A model generated the notes under the pieces. The model had not been told where the DNA came from, did no database searches, and saw nothing but the letters and a program-made list of their open reading frames with translations. The translations under genes were made by a program, and so were the position numbers. A stretch of 32,323 nucleotides of DNA from Urechidicola sp. (GTDB lineage: Bacteria > Bacteroidota > Bacteroidia > Flavobacteriales > Flavobacteriaceae), in assembly GCA_028599075.1 (NCBI GenBank), contig JAQRMW010000279.1, positions 1 to 32,323 on the forward strand, in the 5' to 3' direction. Positions 7,258-14,919 of this stretch are shown in pieces (within the stretch, counting starts at the first letter, position 1; each line of letters starts with the position of its first letter).

Positions 7258-8217
7258 ATGAGAAGTATATGGTTGGGTTTGTTGATTTTGATAATGACAA
7301 TTTCTTGCGAAAATGAAGTAGAAAAATCTATTGATATTTCAAAAATTGAAGTTGATTTTAAAGTCAACCGGTTCGAAGAGGTGTTTTATAATTCTACTGA
7401 AGATGACTTGCCAAAGTTAAAAAATGACTATGCTATTTTATTTCCAAAAGAAGTACATGACAGCATTTGGATTGCAAGAATGGAAAATGAAGATGAGTTA
7501 TATTTATTTCATGAATCTCAAAAAGTATTTGGTAATTTTAAGGAAGAGCAAGTTGAATTAGAACAACTTTTTAAGTATATAAAATATTATAATCCTAGGT
7601 TTAAATCTCCAAACATAATCACACATATTTCTGATATAGATTATCAATACCCAGTTATTTATGCTGACTCATTACTTTTTATTTCATTAGACATGTATTT
7701 AGGTACAGGCAATATTGTGTATGAGGGATTTCCACAATACTTATCTCAAAAGTATAAAAAGGAACGTTTGGTAGTTGACGTTGCTAATGATATAATTGGA
7801 CAAAGTTATCCAAAGGTCAATACCAGAATATTTTTGAACAGAATGATTGAAGAAGGCAAGCACATTTATTTATTAGATCGTTTTTTACCTGATGCCTCAG
7901 ATGATGTTAAAATGGGTTATTCTGAAACAAAACTAACATGGGCACAAGACAATGAAATCAATGTTTGGAAATATTTTATTGAGAATGAATTATTGTATAG
8001 TAATGATTCTAATTTAAATAAGCGTTTTATAGATACTTCGCCATTTTCAAAATTTTATCAAGAAGCAGATCAAGATTCACCAGGGAGGATAGGAGTATGG
8101 ATTGGTTGGCAAATTGTACGCTCGTATATGGAAAATAATGATGTAGATTTGCAACAGTTATTGATAACAAACCCAGAAGATATTTTTAAAAAATCAAAAT
8201 ACAAACCGAAGAAATAA
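7258..8217 (+). CDS. gldB: gliding motility lipoprotein GldB
   Basis: GldB is a cell-envelope lipoprotein required for gliding in Flavobacterium-type bacteria. I place the start at the ATG at 7258 because the product (319 residues) then begins with a lipoprotein signal peptide, MRSIWLGLLILIMTIS, directly before Cys17. The longer in-frame extension back to 7180 overlaps nadE and the promoter. The body matches GldB as I know it: the FKVNRFEEVFY start, the GFPQYLSQKY central segment, and the SPGRIGVWIGWQIVRSYM block near the C-terminus. gldC follows 74 bp downstream, and nadE diverges upstream, which supports the assignment. Confidence 0.92.
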   Translation: MRSIWLGLLILIMTISCENEVEKSIDISKIEVDFKVNRFEEVFYNSTEDDLPKLKNDYAILFPKEVHDSIWIARMENEDELYLFHESQKVFGNFKEEQVELEQLFKYIKYYNPRFKSPNIITHISDIDYQYPVIYADSLLFISLDMYLGTGNIVYEGFPQYLSQKYKKERLVVDVANDIIGQSYPKVNTRIFLNRMIEEGKHIYLLDRFLPDASDDVKMGYSETKLTWAQDNEINVWKYFIENELLYSNDSNLNKRFIDTSPFSKFYQEADQDSPGRIGVWIGWQIVRSYMENNDVDLQQLLITNPEDIFKKSKYKPKK

Positions 8218-8250
8218 TTTGCAATCATTGGTCATAGTTGACCGGGGTTC

Positions 8251-8283
8251 AATTCAACAATTCAACAGTTACACAATTCAACA
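8251..8283 (+). repeat. three copies of AATTCAACA between gldB and gldC
   Basis: The 9-mer AATTCAACA occurs at 8251-8259, 8259-8267 and 8275-8283, just before the gldC ATG. It is a simple low-complexity repeat with no visible function, though it occupies the gldC translation-initiation region. Confidence 0.5.
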
Positions 8284-8291
8284 ATAAAATA

Positions 8292-8630
8292 ATGGCAGTA
8301 AAACACACATCAAAAATAGAGTTTACCATAGGTTTAGACGAAAATAAAGTTCCTGAGGAATTGCATTGGAGCGCAGATGATGGTAATATAAAAAATGCAG
8401 AAGCAAAAGCAATGTTGATTTCTGTATGGGACAACCAAAAGAAAGATACGTTGAAAGTTGATTTATGGACTAAGGATATGCCTGTTGATGAGATGAAACA
8501 ATTTTTTCATCAGACTTTAGTATCTATGACAAATACATTCGAAACATCTACGAAAGATGAAAAGATGTCTGCTACTATGCGCGATTTTTGTGATTATTTT
8601 GCTGAGAAATTGGAGTTGAAAAAAGAGTAA
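8292..8630 (+). CDS. gldC: gliding motility protein GldC
   Basis: GldC is a small protein of the gliding apparatus, encoded next to gldB. The start is the ATG at 8292 (MAVKHTSKIEFTIGLDENKVP), giving 112 residues, the usual family size. The 18 extra in-frame codons upstream come from an AATTCAACA repeat and do not look like protein. The product is soluble, without a signal peptide. It shows the typical VPEELHWSADDG and ETSTKDEKMSATMRDFCDYFAEKL segments. Presumably co-transcribed with gldB. Confidence 0.92.
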   Translation: MAVKHTSKIEFTIGLDENKVPEELHWSADDGNIKNAEAKAMLISVWDNQKKDTLKVDLWTKDMPVDEMKQFFHQTLVSMTNTFETSTKDEKMSATMRDFCDYFAEKLELKKE

Positions 8631-8635
8631 TATTT

Positions 8636-8695
8636 TTCCCACGAAAGTGGGGAGTCAAGTAAAGCACTCAAAGTAGATTCCCTTTTTCAAGGGAA
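8636..8695. repeat. two palindromes between convergent gldC and folK
   Basis: The first hairpin, at 8636-8653, has a CCCAC/GTGGG core and a GAAA loop. The second pairs TTCCCTT at 8678-8684 with AAGGGAA at 8689-8695 around a TTTC loop. Both lie in the 125-bp gap between the converging gldC and folK genes, so they may act as terminators for both. The first resembles the hairpin at 11925-11942. Confidence 0.55.
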
Positions 8696-8755
8696 AGACA
8701 TTTTTAAATTGTCTTTTATCTTAAAGCGAATCGGTCTTAAATCTTATATCTTTTT

Positions 8756-9883
8756 TTATTTGTATTCAGAAATCTGATTGATTACCGTACGGTAATCATC
8801 AGAACTGTTTACAAAATCTAATTCCGATACATCAATAACCAAGGTGTTTAATCCTTCTTCAGATTTTATAAAAGTAGAATAGCCTGCATGAATTTTATCC
8901 AAATATTCTGGTTTTATTTCTTGCTCATAATCTCGCCCACGCTTTTTAATATTGCTCAGTAGTCTGTCTGTATTTTGGTAGAGATACACATATAAATCGG
9001 GTTTTGAAATCTCTTTATACATCACATCAAATATTTTTCTATACAAAGCATATTCATCTTTATGTAAGGAAACCTGAGCAAAAATGAGCGATTTAAAAAT
9101 ATAATAATCAGATACTATAAAGTTCTTAAATAAATCGAATTGTGCTAAATCTTCAGAGAGTTGGTTATATCTATCTGCTAAAAAACTCATCTCAAGCGGA
9201 AAAGCATAGCGCTCCATGTCCTTATAATACTTGGGCAAAAAAGGATTATCTGCAAAGCGCTCTAATACCAATTTGGCATTGTAGTCATCACCAATCATTT
9301 TGGCTAATGATGTTTTTCCAGCTCCAATATTTCCTTCAATAGCGATGTAGTTGTATTTTTCGAAAAGTGAAATAGGTCTAATAATTTCTTCTTCAACTTT
9401 TTCTATGGTATTTTTATCATCACAATTTTGAAGACACATTAATATGGTTTGCTTCTCTATAGGGTGTCTAAAATTTGGTGCGATTTCCGTTAACGGAACC
9501 ATCACAAATTTTCGTCCTAGCATTCTTGGATGGGGAACAATTAAATCAGGAGCAAAAATAATTTCATCCTCAAAAAGTAAAATATCTACATCAATAACTC
9601 TAGCATTATATTGCTCATCATTTGTTCTAACTCTCCCTAATTGTTTTTCAATTTCTAGAATCCTGTAAATCAAAGTTTCAGGGTTTAGGTTGGTAGAAAC
9701 TTCCAAGCAAATATTGTAGAAATCATCACTATCAAAACCCCAAGAAGCAGTTTTGTAAACCGAAGATGTTTTACGTACTGCACCTATTTTTTCGCCAATT
9801 AAATTAACAGCTGCTTGTAAGTTTTGTAGCTTATTACCTTGGTTGCTGCCTAGGGACAAATATGTGGTTCTAACTATTTTCAT
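8756..9883 (-). CDS. folK: FolK (HPPK) fused to deoxynucleoside kinase
   Basis: This 375-residue fusion has two enzymes. Residues ~5-135 are 6-hydroxymethyl-7,8-dihydropterin pyrophosphokinase, the folate-pathway step before dihydropteroate synthase, with SLGSNQGNKLQNL, RVIDVDILLFED and PHPRMLGRKFV motifs. Residues ~178-375 are a deoxynucleoside kinase of the dNK/dGK type. These carry P-loop GNIGAGKT at 184-191, the ERFADNPFLPKYYKD segment and a KRGRDYEQEI lid-like region. The start is the ATG at 9883; the long upstream extension in frame is not conserved-looking and crosses the sppA promoter. Such fusions are known in Bacteroidota. It salvages deoxynucleosides and links thematically to thyA, dfrA and the nucleoside permease nearby. 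Confidence 0.93.
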   Translation of the reverse strand: MKIVRTTYLSLGSNQGNKLQNLQAAVNLIGEKIGAVRKTSSVYKTASWGFDSDDFYNICLEVSTNLNPETLIYRILEIEKQLGRVRTNDEQYNARVIDVDILLFEDEIIFAPDLIVPHPRMLGRKFVMVPLTEIAPNFRHPIEKQTILMCLQNCDDKNTIEKVEEEIIRPISLFEKYNYIAIEGNIGAGKTSLAKMIGDDYNAKLVLERFADNPFLPKYYKDMERYAFPLEMSFLADRYNQLSEDLAQFDLFKNFIVSDYYIFKSLIFAQVSLHKDEYALYRKIFDVMYKEISKPDLYVYLYQNTDRLLSNIKKRGRDYEQEIKPEYLDKIHAGYSTFIKSEEGLNTLVIDVSELDFVNSSDDYRTVINQISEYK

Positions 9884-9922
9884 AAAGGAATACAAAGAAA
9901 AGAAATGTAGGGTATAAAAGTG

Positions 9923-9930
9923 TATATTTG
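9923..9930 (+). promoter_or_regulatory. -7 element for sppA
   Basis: TATATTTG matches the TAnnTTTG pattern exactly, 36 nt before the sppA start. I see no TTG at the -33 position. Confidence 0.45.
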
Positions 9931-9965
9931 TTTCTCTATTTATAAACAATTTAAATTTTTTTAGT

Positions 9966-11708
9966 GTGAAGTTTTTAAGAAGCCTGTTGGCAAGTTGTCT
10001 TAGTATTACAATTGCCTTTTTATTATTTTTTGTGGTTTTAGGTGTGATGATATCTGCCTTGAGTGAGGAGGAAGAAATAGTTGTAAAAAACAATTCGGTT
10101 TTAGAAATCACTTTGTCTGATGCTGTAAGGGATTATGTACCACAATCTGATAGTCCGCTTGATGCAATGTTTGCAAAAAATTCATTTCAAATGAGTCAGA
10201 TTATCAATGCGATTGAAAATGCTAAATATGATGATGACATCAAAGGAATTAGTATTGAGAATTTAGTGGTAAACGCTGGTATTTCACAACTGCAAACTAT
10301 CAGAAAAAAATTGATTGAGTTTAAAGAGTCTGGAAAATTTGTAACCGCTTATGCTGATTTATACACACAAAAAAATTACTATCTCAGTTCTGTTGCCGAT
10401 GCTATTTATGTAACTCCGTACGGTAATGTTGAGTTCAGAGGCTTGTCATCAGAGCGTCTATTTTACAAAGATTTTCAAGATAAATATGGTGTAAAAATGG
10501 AGGTGATTAGACACGGAAAATACAAAAGTGCGGTTGAAGGATATCTAGACAATAAAATGAGTGAAGCCAATCGCGAGCAAATAACATCATTTTTAAATTC
10601 TATTTGGTCAGTATTTTTAGAGGATATTTCTAAAAGCAGAAATATTTCAGTTGCAGAATTAAATAATATAGCTGATAATTTATTGGGAAGGAGTTCAGAA
10701 TTATCTGTAAAAAATAATTTGTTAGATGCCGCTATTTATAAAGATGAATACAATACAATTTTAAAAGAATTGTCTGATGCTGAAAAAATAAATAAAATTA
10801 GTTTAGAAGATTATATCAAGTCGGGTAAAGGGCGTATCAGATCTACATCTACCAACAAAATTGCAGTTCTTTATGCTCAAGGAACCATGTTATATGGTAA
10901 GGGAGATGATACTTATATTGGTCAAAAAAGTATGATAAAGGCCATTAGAAAAATTAAAAAGGATAAAAATATAAAGGCAGTTGTACTTCGGGTAAATTCA
11001 CCTGGAGGTGTTGCTTTAACCGGAGATTTAATTGGTAGAGAGCTAGCCTTGTTAAAAGAAGAAAAACCTTTAGTGGTTTCAATGGGTAATCTAGCTGCCT
11101 CTGGTGGATATTGGATTGCTGCAAATGCTGATAAAATTTATGCAGAGCCAACAACCATTACTGGCTCTATTGGAGTTTTTGGAACCATTCCAAATTTTAG
11201 CGGATTAGCGAATGATATTGGCATTAATGCAGAGCAGGTTGCTACCAATAGACAATCTACAGGGTATAGTATTTATGAACCTATGTCGTCTGAGTTTTAT
11301 GAAGAGCGAAAAGAGGGAGTTGAACGAGTTTACACTACTTTTTTACAACGTGTTGCTGATGGTAGAAATATGACAGTTGATGAAGCTGACGCTATTGCAC
11401 AAGGTAGAGTTTGGACTGGTAAAGAAGCTTTAGAAATAGGATTGGTTGATGAATTAGGAAGTTTGGATGTTGCATTAGAAGGGGCAGCAGCATTGGCAGG
11501 ATTGGTAGATTATAGAACTACAGATTACCCGAGGTATAAAAAGGATTTACAAGATGCATTTAAGAATTTCCCATTTGTAATGAGTAAAGAAGATTTGTTG
11601 AAAATTGAATTGGGAGAAGCGAATTATAGAGCGTATAGTGAGATTCAGCAACTATCAAAAATGGAAGGGATACAAGCATTATTACCCTATGTAATAGATA
11701 TTAAATAA
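9966..11708 (+). CDS. sppA: signal peptide peptidase SppA, 67K type
   Basis: SppA is an inner-membrane serine protease that degrades cleaved signal peptides on the periplasmic side. The 580-residue product is the long, double-domain form. It has one N-terminal membrane anchor (residues ~5-32) and then two ClpP-like domains. The catalytic dyad is visible: Lys187 in GKYKSAVEGY of the first domain and Ser379 in GNLAASGGYWIA of the second. The start codon is GTG at 9966. The next in-frame ATG is at codon 28 and would delete the membrane anchor, so GTG is preferred. It is divergent from folK and convergent with dfrA. Confidence 0.94.
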   Translation: MKFLRSLLASCLSITIAFLLFFVVLGVMISALSEEEEIVVKNNSVLEITLSDAVRDYVPQSDSPLDAMFAKNSFQMSQIINAIENAKYDDDIKGISIENLVVNAGISQLQTIRKKLIEFKESGKFVTAYADLYTQKNYYLSSVADAIYVTPYGNVEFRGLSSERLFYKDFQDKYGVKMEVIRHGKYKSAVEGYLDNKMSEANREQITSFLNSIWSVFLEDISKSRNISVAELNNIADNLLGRSSELSVKNNLLDAAIYKDEYNTILKELSDAEKINKISLEDYIKSGKGRIRSTSTNKIAVLYAQGTMLYGKGDDTYIGQKSMIKAIRKIKKDKNIKAVVLRVNSPGGVALTGDLIGRELALLKEEKPLVVSMGNLAASGGYWIAANADKIYAEPTTITGSIGVFGTIPNFSGLANDIGINAEQVATNRQSTGYSIYEPMSSEFYEERKEGVERVYTTFLQRVADGRNMTVDEADAIAQGRVWTGKEALEIGLVDELGSLDVALEGAAALAGLVDYRTTDYPRYKKDLQDAFKNFPFVMSKEDLLKIELGEANYRAYSEIQQLSKMEGIQALLPYVIDIK

Positions 11709-11752
11709 ATAAGACTTAAGACCGTTTCACTTTTAGATATAAGACTTAAGAC
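11709..11752 (+). repeat. direct repeat ATAAGACTTAAGAC, two copies
   Basis: The 14-mer occurs at 11709-11722 and 11739-11752, beginning immediately after the sppA stop codon. Its centre is the palindrome CTTAAG. A related, less perfect copy on the other strand lies in the etfB-etfA gap around 17957-17992. No function is evident. Confidence 0.55.
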
Positions 11753-11775
11753 TAATTTTAATTTTGGGATTATTG

Positions 11776-11798
11776 ACTGGTGGTTCCAGTTTTTTTCT
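11776..11798 (+). terminator. terminator after sppA
   Basis: ACTGG at 11776-11780 pairs with CCAGT at 11786-11790 around a 5-nt loop, followed directly by a T-run to 11796. The stem is short but the layout is that of an intrinsic terminator 68 bp after sppA. Confidence 0.55.
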
Positions 11799-11924
11799 AA
11801 AAGAAAAAGTATCGAGAGCAGCATGTTATATAATTCCCCTTATCTATCACCTTTCTCATTCTCGTTTGAAAAGCAAATGATAAAATACATAATACAATAG
11901 CGTGTGGATACGATTAAACTGTCT

Positions 11925-11942
11925 TTCCCGTGAAAACGGGAA
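11925..11942. repeat. REP-like hairpin with GAAA loop
   Basis: TTCCCGT at 11925-11931 pairs with ACGGGAA at 11936-11942 around a GAAA tetraloop. It sits between the converging ends of sppA and dfrA and has the same architecture as the hairpin at 8636-8653. It may serve as the dfrA-side terminator or be a dispersed palindrome. Confidence 0.55.
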
Positions 11943-11955
11943 TCCACAAAGCAAA

Positions 11956-12438
11956 TTACTTTTTAGTATAACTCACAAAGCTATAATCAAACTTATTTTT
12001 TTCGTCTGCTTTAAAAAGTTCTCTGTTAGATTCTTTCCAAATATTTTTATCTATTTCAGGAAAAAAAACATCCGCATCAAAAGTGTGGTGTACTTCGGTA
12101 ATGTCTAATTTATCAGCAATTGAAATTGCTTGTTCATATATTTGAGCCCCACCAATTATAAAAGGAGTCTCATCGTTTTTTGCTACTTCTAATGCTTTTT
12201 CTAGCGAATCAACTATGATACAACCTTCAGCTATATAATCTGCATTTCGAGATATAATCACTGTAGTTCTATTAGGCAATGGTTTGCCGATGGACTCAAA
12301 TGTGTTGCGCCCCATAATGATATGATGTCCCGTTGTTGTTGTTTTAAAACGTTTTAAGTCTGCAGGTAAATGCCAAATTAAATCATTGTTTTTTCCTAGA
12401 GCATTGTTGTTGGCTATTGCGGCTATGATTGTGAACAT
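11956..12438 (-). CDS. dfrA: dihydrofolate reductase
   Basis: DHFR reduces dihydrofolate to tetrahydrofolate with NADPH, regenerating the folate consumed by thymidylate synthase. The product has 160 residues, the normal bacterial size. It starts MFTIIAAIANNNALGKNND and carries the catalytic acid Asp27 in WHLPADLKRF. The NADPH-binding MGRNTFESIG and FIIGGAQIYE segments are also present. It is the last gene of a minus-strand operon, 12 bp after the TonB-C-like gene and downstream of thyA, so the two enzymes of the thymidylate cycle are made together. Confidence 0.95.
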   Translation of the reverse strand: MFTIIAAIANNNALGKNNDLIWHLPADLKRFKTTTTGHHIIMGRNTFESIGKPLPNRTTVIISRNADYIAEGCIIVDSLEKALEVAKNDETPFIIGGAQIYEQAISIADKLDITEVHHTFDADVFFPEIDKNIWKESNRELFKADEKNKFDYSFVSYTKK

Positions 12439-12450
12439 TTCTTGTAGAGA

Positions 12451-13905
12451 TTAATTTAAGTTTGCAGAAATTGGTAGCATATATGTTACATTAACAGGAC
12501 TCCCATTTATATACCCAGGTTGTGTTAGTCTTGGCATCAAATTAATTACTCTTAAAGCTTCAACTTTTAATAATGGATGAGGAGACCTAATACCAAGAAC
12601 AATAATATCACCTCCTTTTTCAAATCTTAATTGACAGTATATTTTAATTTTTCCTTTTAAATCAATTTGACTTTTATATGGATCATAATTAAAGTTTTTT
12701 ACCAAATGCTCTTTTATTTTGATATTTAGACATTTCTTTAATTCAGTAGCATTCTTTGATTTTTCGCAACCTTTATAAATAGGAGTCCTAGAATAACCAA
12801 TATTTGAGTTACAATTAATAATTGTTTTTCCTTCTGCATAAGAAAGAACTTGTAAACTATATATGTAATTCAATGGGTTTTTGTCTAAAAAAGGTAGTTC
12901 TTTTGAAGGGTAATTTTTGAATAGAATGATAAGTTCTTTATCTAACTCTTTTGACCGAGCATTGGTACTTATATTTATTGGATTATTTTTTTTATCTAAC
13001 TCAAAAAGAATGGATAATCTATCATTAATTGAATTGAGGTTTGATTTCTCTATTAATTCTTCAGTTAGGTTTTTAGAAAAGTAATTAGAGAGCTCGCTGT
13101 CAATAGAAGGTTTTGTATACTTATTGAAAAAGCCACTTTTATTATTAAAAACAGGTTTTTTATTTGGGTAAATAGTTATATTAAAACCGTAACTATCATT
13201 CCTTAATCTTCTATCAATAGTTCCTAGCTTTTTTATTGTTGGATATGTGCTAAAGACTCTATTAATTTCATCGGTAAGTAAAATAGATGACACCTTAGAT
13301 TTTGAATCTATCAGTTTTCCAAGGCGATTGACTTTGAAGCTTATATATAAATTTGAAGGGAGGTTAGAATTTTCAGCATCGGCGATATCAAAATTGAAAT
13401 TTGAATAGAAGTATTTTTTTACATCTGTTACAAAACATTCCTTTATATCTTCGTATTGAACAAAATTTTCACAGTTCTCACAAACTGGCTGTATGTCAAT
13501 AATTGCTTTTGTGCTACAATTAAAAATATTTCTACCCTTTTTTTTAGAGATTATTTGAAGGGTGTAATTTTTATTTTGCTCAGTTAAATCGATATTTAAT
13601 TTTTCAAAAGGAAATTTTTCAAAAGCATTAACGATAGCGTCGTTTAATTCTCTATTATAGGTGGTTGTTTTAATATTATACATTTCCATTTCACTATTAA
13701 AACTGAAAGACAATAGAATGCTATTTTTATTTTTTGGAAATACTACTTTTGTTAATAAATTTTTAGGAATAGATTTTTTTAAATATAGAGAAAGGTCATT
13801 TTTTGGATCAGGTTTAGAATATTTCTCAAAGTTAAAGTCAGGACTAACTTGTGAGAATCCGATTAAAGAAAAACATATTAAAACAATAAATGTACAATAT
13901 TTCAT
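12451..13905 (-). CDS. secreted protein with duplicated TonB-C-like module
   Basis: The 484-residue product has a signal peptide (MKYCTFIVLICFSLIGFSQ, residues 1-19) and no other membrane segment, so it should be periplasmic or secreted. It consists of two ~235-residue units in tandem. KYSKP at 28 matches KYTKP at 262, and NC at 129-130 matches NC at 364-365. Cys145 and Cys157 match Cys380 and Cys392, all at a constant offset of 234-235. The second half of each unit resembles the C-terminal domain of flavobacterial TonB-like proteins, for example the final FEKGGDIIVLGIRSPHPLL and GYINGSPVNVTYMLPI segments. It lacks the N-terminal anchor and proline-rich spacer of a true TonB. It lies between thyA (46 bp) and dfrA (12 bp). 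Function unknown. Confidence 0.75.
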   Translation of the reverse strand: MKYCTFIVLICFSLIGFSQVSPDFNFEKYSKPDPKNDLSLYLKKSIPKNLLTKVVFPKNKNSILLSFSFNSEMEMYNIKTTTYNRELNDAIVNAFEKFPFEKLNIDLTEQNKNYTLQIISKKKGRNIFNCSTKAIIDIQPVCENCENFVQYEDIKECFVTDVKKYFYSNFNFDIADAENSNLPSNLYISFKVNRLGKLIDSKSKVSSILLTDEINRVFSTYPTIKKLGTIDRRLRNDSYGFNITIYPNKKPVFNNKSGFFNKYTKPSIDSELSNYFSKNLTEELIEKSNLNSINDRLSILFELDKKNNPINISTNARSKELDKELIILFKNYPSKELPFLDKNPLNYIYSLQVLSYAEGKTIINCNSNIGYSRTPIYKGCEKSKNATELKKCLNIKIKEHLVKNFNYDPYKSQIDLKGKIKIYCQLRFEKGGDIIVLGIRSPHPLLKVEALRVINLMPRLTQPGYINGSPVNVTYMLPISANLN

Positions 13906-13951
13906 ATAGTAAGTTGTGACATTAAGATTATAAATTAATTTTTTAGTATAA

Positions 13952-14776
13952 CTAAACCGAAACTTTTCCTCGAATCAAAGGATGAGGTTCGTATCCTACC
14001 AATTCAAAATCATCAAAAGTAAAGCTAAAAATATCTTTTACATCAGGATTCAATTTCATGGTAGGCAATGGTTTTGGATCGCGAGATAGTTGTAAATCAA
14101 TTTGTTCTTTGTGGTTGTTATAAATATGTGCATCACCAAAAGTATGGATAAAATCACCATAACCTAAACCACAAACCTGCGTCATCATCATCACTAATAA
14201 AGCATACGAAGCAATGTTAAAAGGAACTCCTAAAAATATATCGGCACTGCGTTGGTATAGTTGACAAGATAATTTTCCGTTAGCTACATAAAACTGAAAA
14301 TAGGCATGACATGGTGGAAGAGCTGCTTTGTTATTGGCAACATTCTCCGCAAACGAAACAGAAGTGTCTGGTAATACACTTGGGTTCCAAGCGGCAACCA
14401 TCATTCTTCTACTATCAGGATTATTTTTAATTGTATTGACAACTTCAGCAATTTGATCAATTCCGTCGCTATTCCAATTGCGCCATTGATGCCCATAAAC
14501 AGGACCTAAATCGCCATTTTCATCTGCCCAAGCATCCCAAATTTTTACACCATTTTCTTGAAGGTATTTAATATTGGTATCGCCTTTTAAAAACCACAAT
14601 AATTCGTGAATGATAGATTTTAAATGTAATTTTTTGGTGGTCACCATCGGGAAACCATCTTCTAAATTAAAACGCATTTGGTAGCCAAAAACACTTTTGG
14701 TTCCGGTACCTGTTCTATCTGTTTTCTCTACACCGTTTTCTCTAACGTGCTTTATTAAGTCTAAATATTGTTTCAT
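13952..14776 (-). CDS. thyA: thymidylate synthase
   Basis: ThyA methylates dUMP to dTMP using methylene-tetrahydrofolate and releases dihydrofolate. The product has 274 residues, close to the family norm. It shows the dUMP phosphate-binding DRTGTGT loop near residue 20, the [15 protein letters not shown] and [11 protein letters not shown] blocks, and the nucleophile Cys156 in [11 protein letters not shown]. The C-terminal [11 protein letters not shown] tail is intact. It is the first gene of the operon thyA / TonB-C-like / dfrA; dfrA recycles its folate product. Confidence 0.97.
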   Translation of the reverse strand: MKQYLDLIKHVRENGVEKTDRTGTGTKSVFGYQMRFNLEDGFPMVTTKKLHLKSIIHELLWFLKGDTNIKYLQENGVKIWDAWADENGDLGPVYGHQWRNWNSDGIDQIAEVVNTIKNNPDSRRMMVAAWNPSVLPDTSVSFAENVANNKAALPPCHAYFQFYVANGKLSCQLYQRSADIFLGVPFNIASYALLVMMMTQVCGLGYGDFIHTFGDAHIYNNHKEQIDLQLSRDPKPLPTMKLNPDVKDIFSFTFDDFELVGYEPHPLIRGKVSV

Positions 14777-14844
14777 GTGTCCATCTTCCGTCTTCCCAAA
14801 GAGAAGAAATTTTTGTTAGTTGTAAGTAAAAAATTTGATGATAA

Positions 14845-14884
14845 AAATAAATAAAAAGGCTCGACGTAATTGATATCGAGCCTT
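14845..14884 (-). terminator. intrinsic terminator of the nucleoside permease gene
   Basis: AAGGCTCGA at 14856-14864 pairs perfectly with TCGAGCCTT at 14876-14884 around an 11-nt loop. On the minus strand the stem is followed by a T-rich tract. It lies 36 bp after the permease stop codon and separates it from thyA. Confidence 0.85.
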
Positions 14885-14919
14885 GAATAATATTAAAAGT
14901 TATTAACGATTATTTATTG

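Noticed and set aside
8251-8283. CRISPR-like array
   Set aside because: Three 9-bp repeats with overlapping or 7-nt spacing are a simple low-complexity repeat; no array with regular spacers exists anywhere in the window.
9884-10111. 76-codon upstream extension of the folK-kinase ORF
   Set aside because: It overlaps the sppA promoter and start, has no folate-enzyme motifs, and the ATG at 9883 begins directly before the conserved SLGSNQGN sequence.
13661-13909. 82-codon plus-strand ORF across the start of the TonB-C-like gene
   Set aside because: It is an antisense reading of a signal peptide and an AT-rich coding region, with no motif or promoter.
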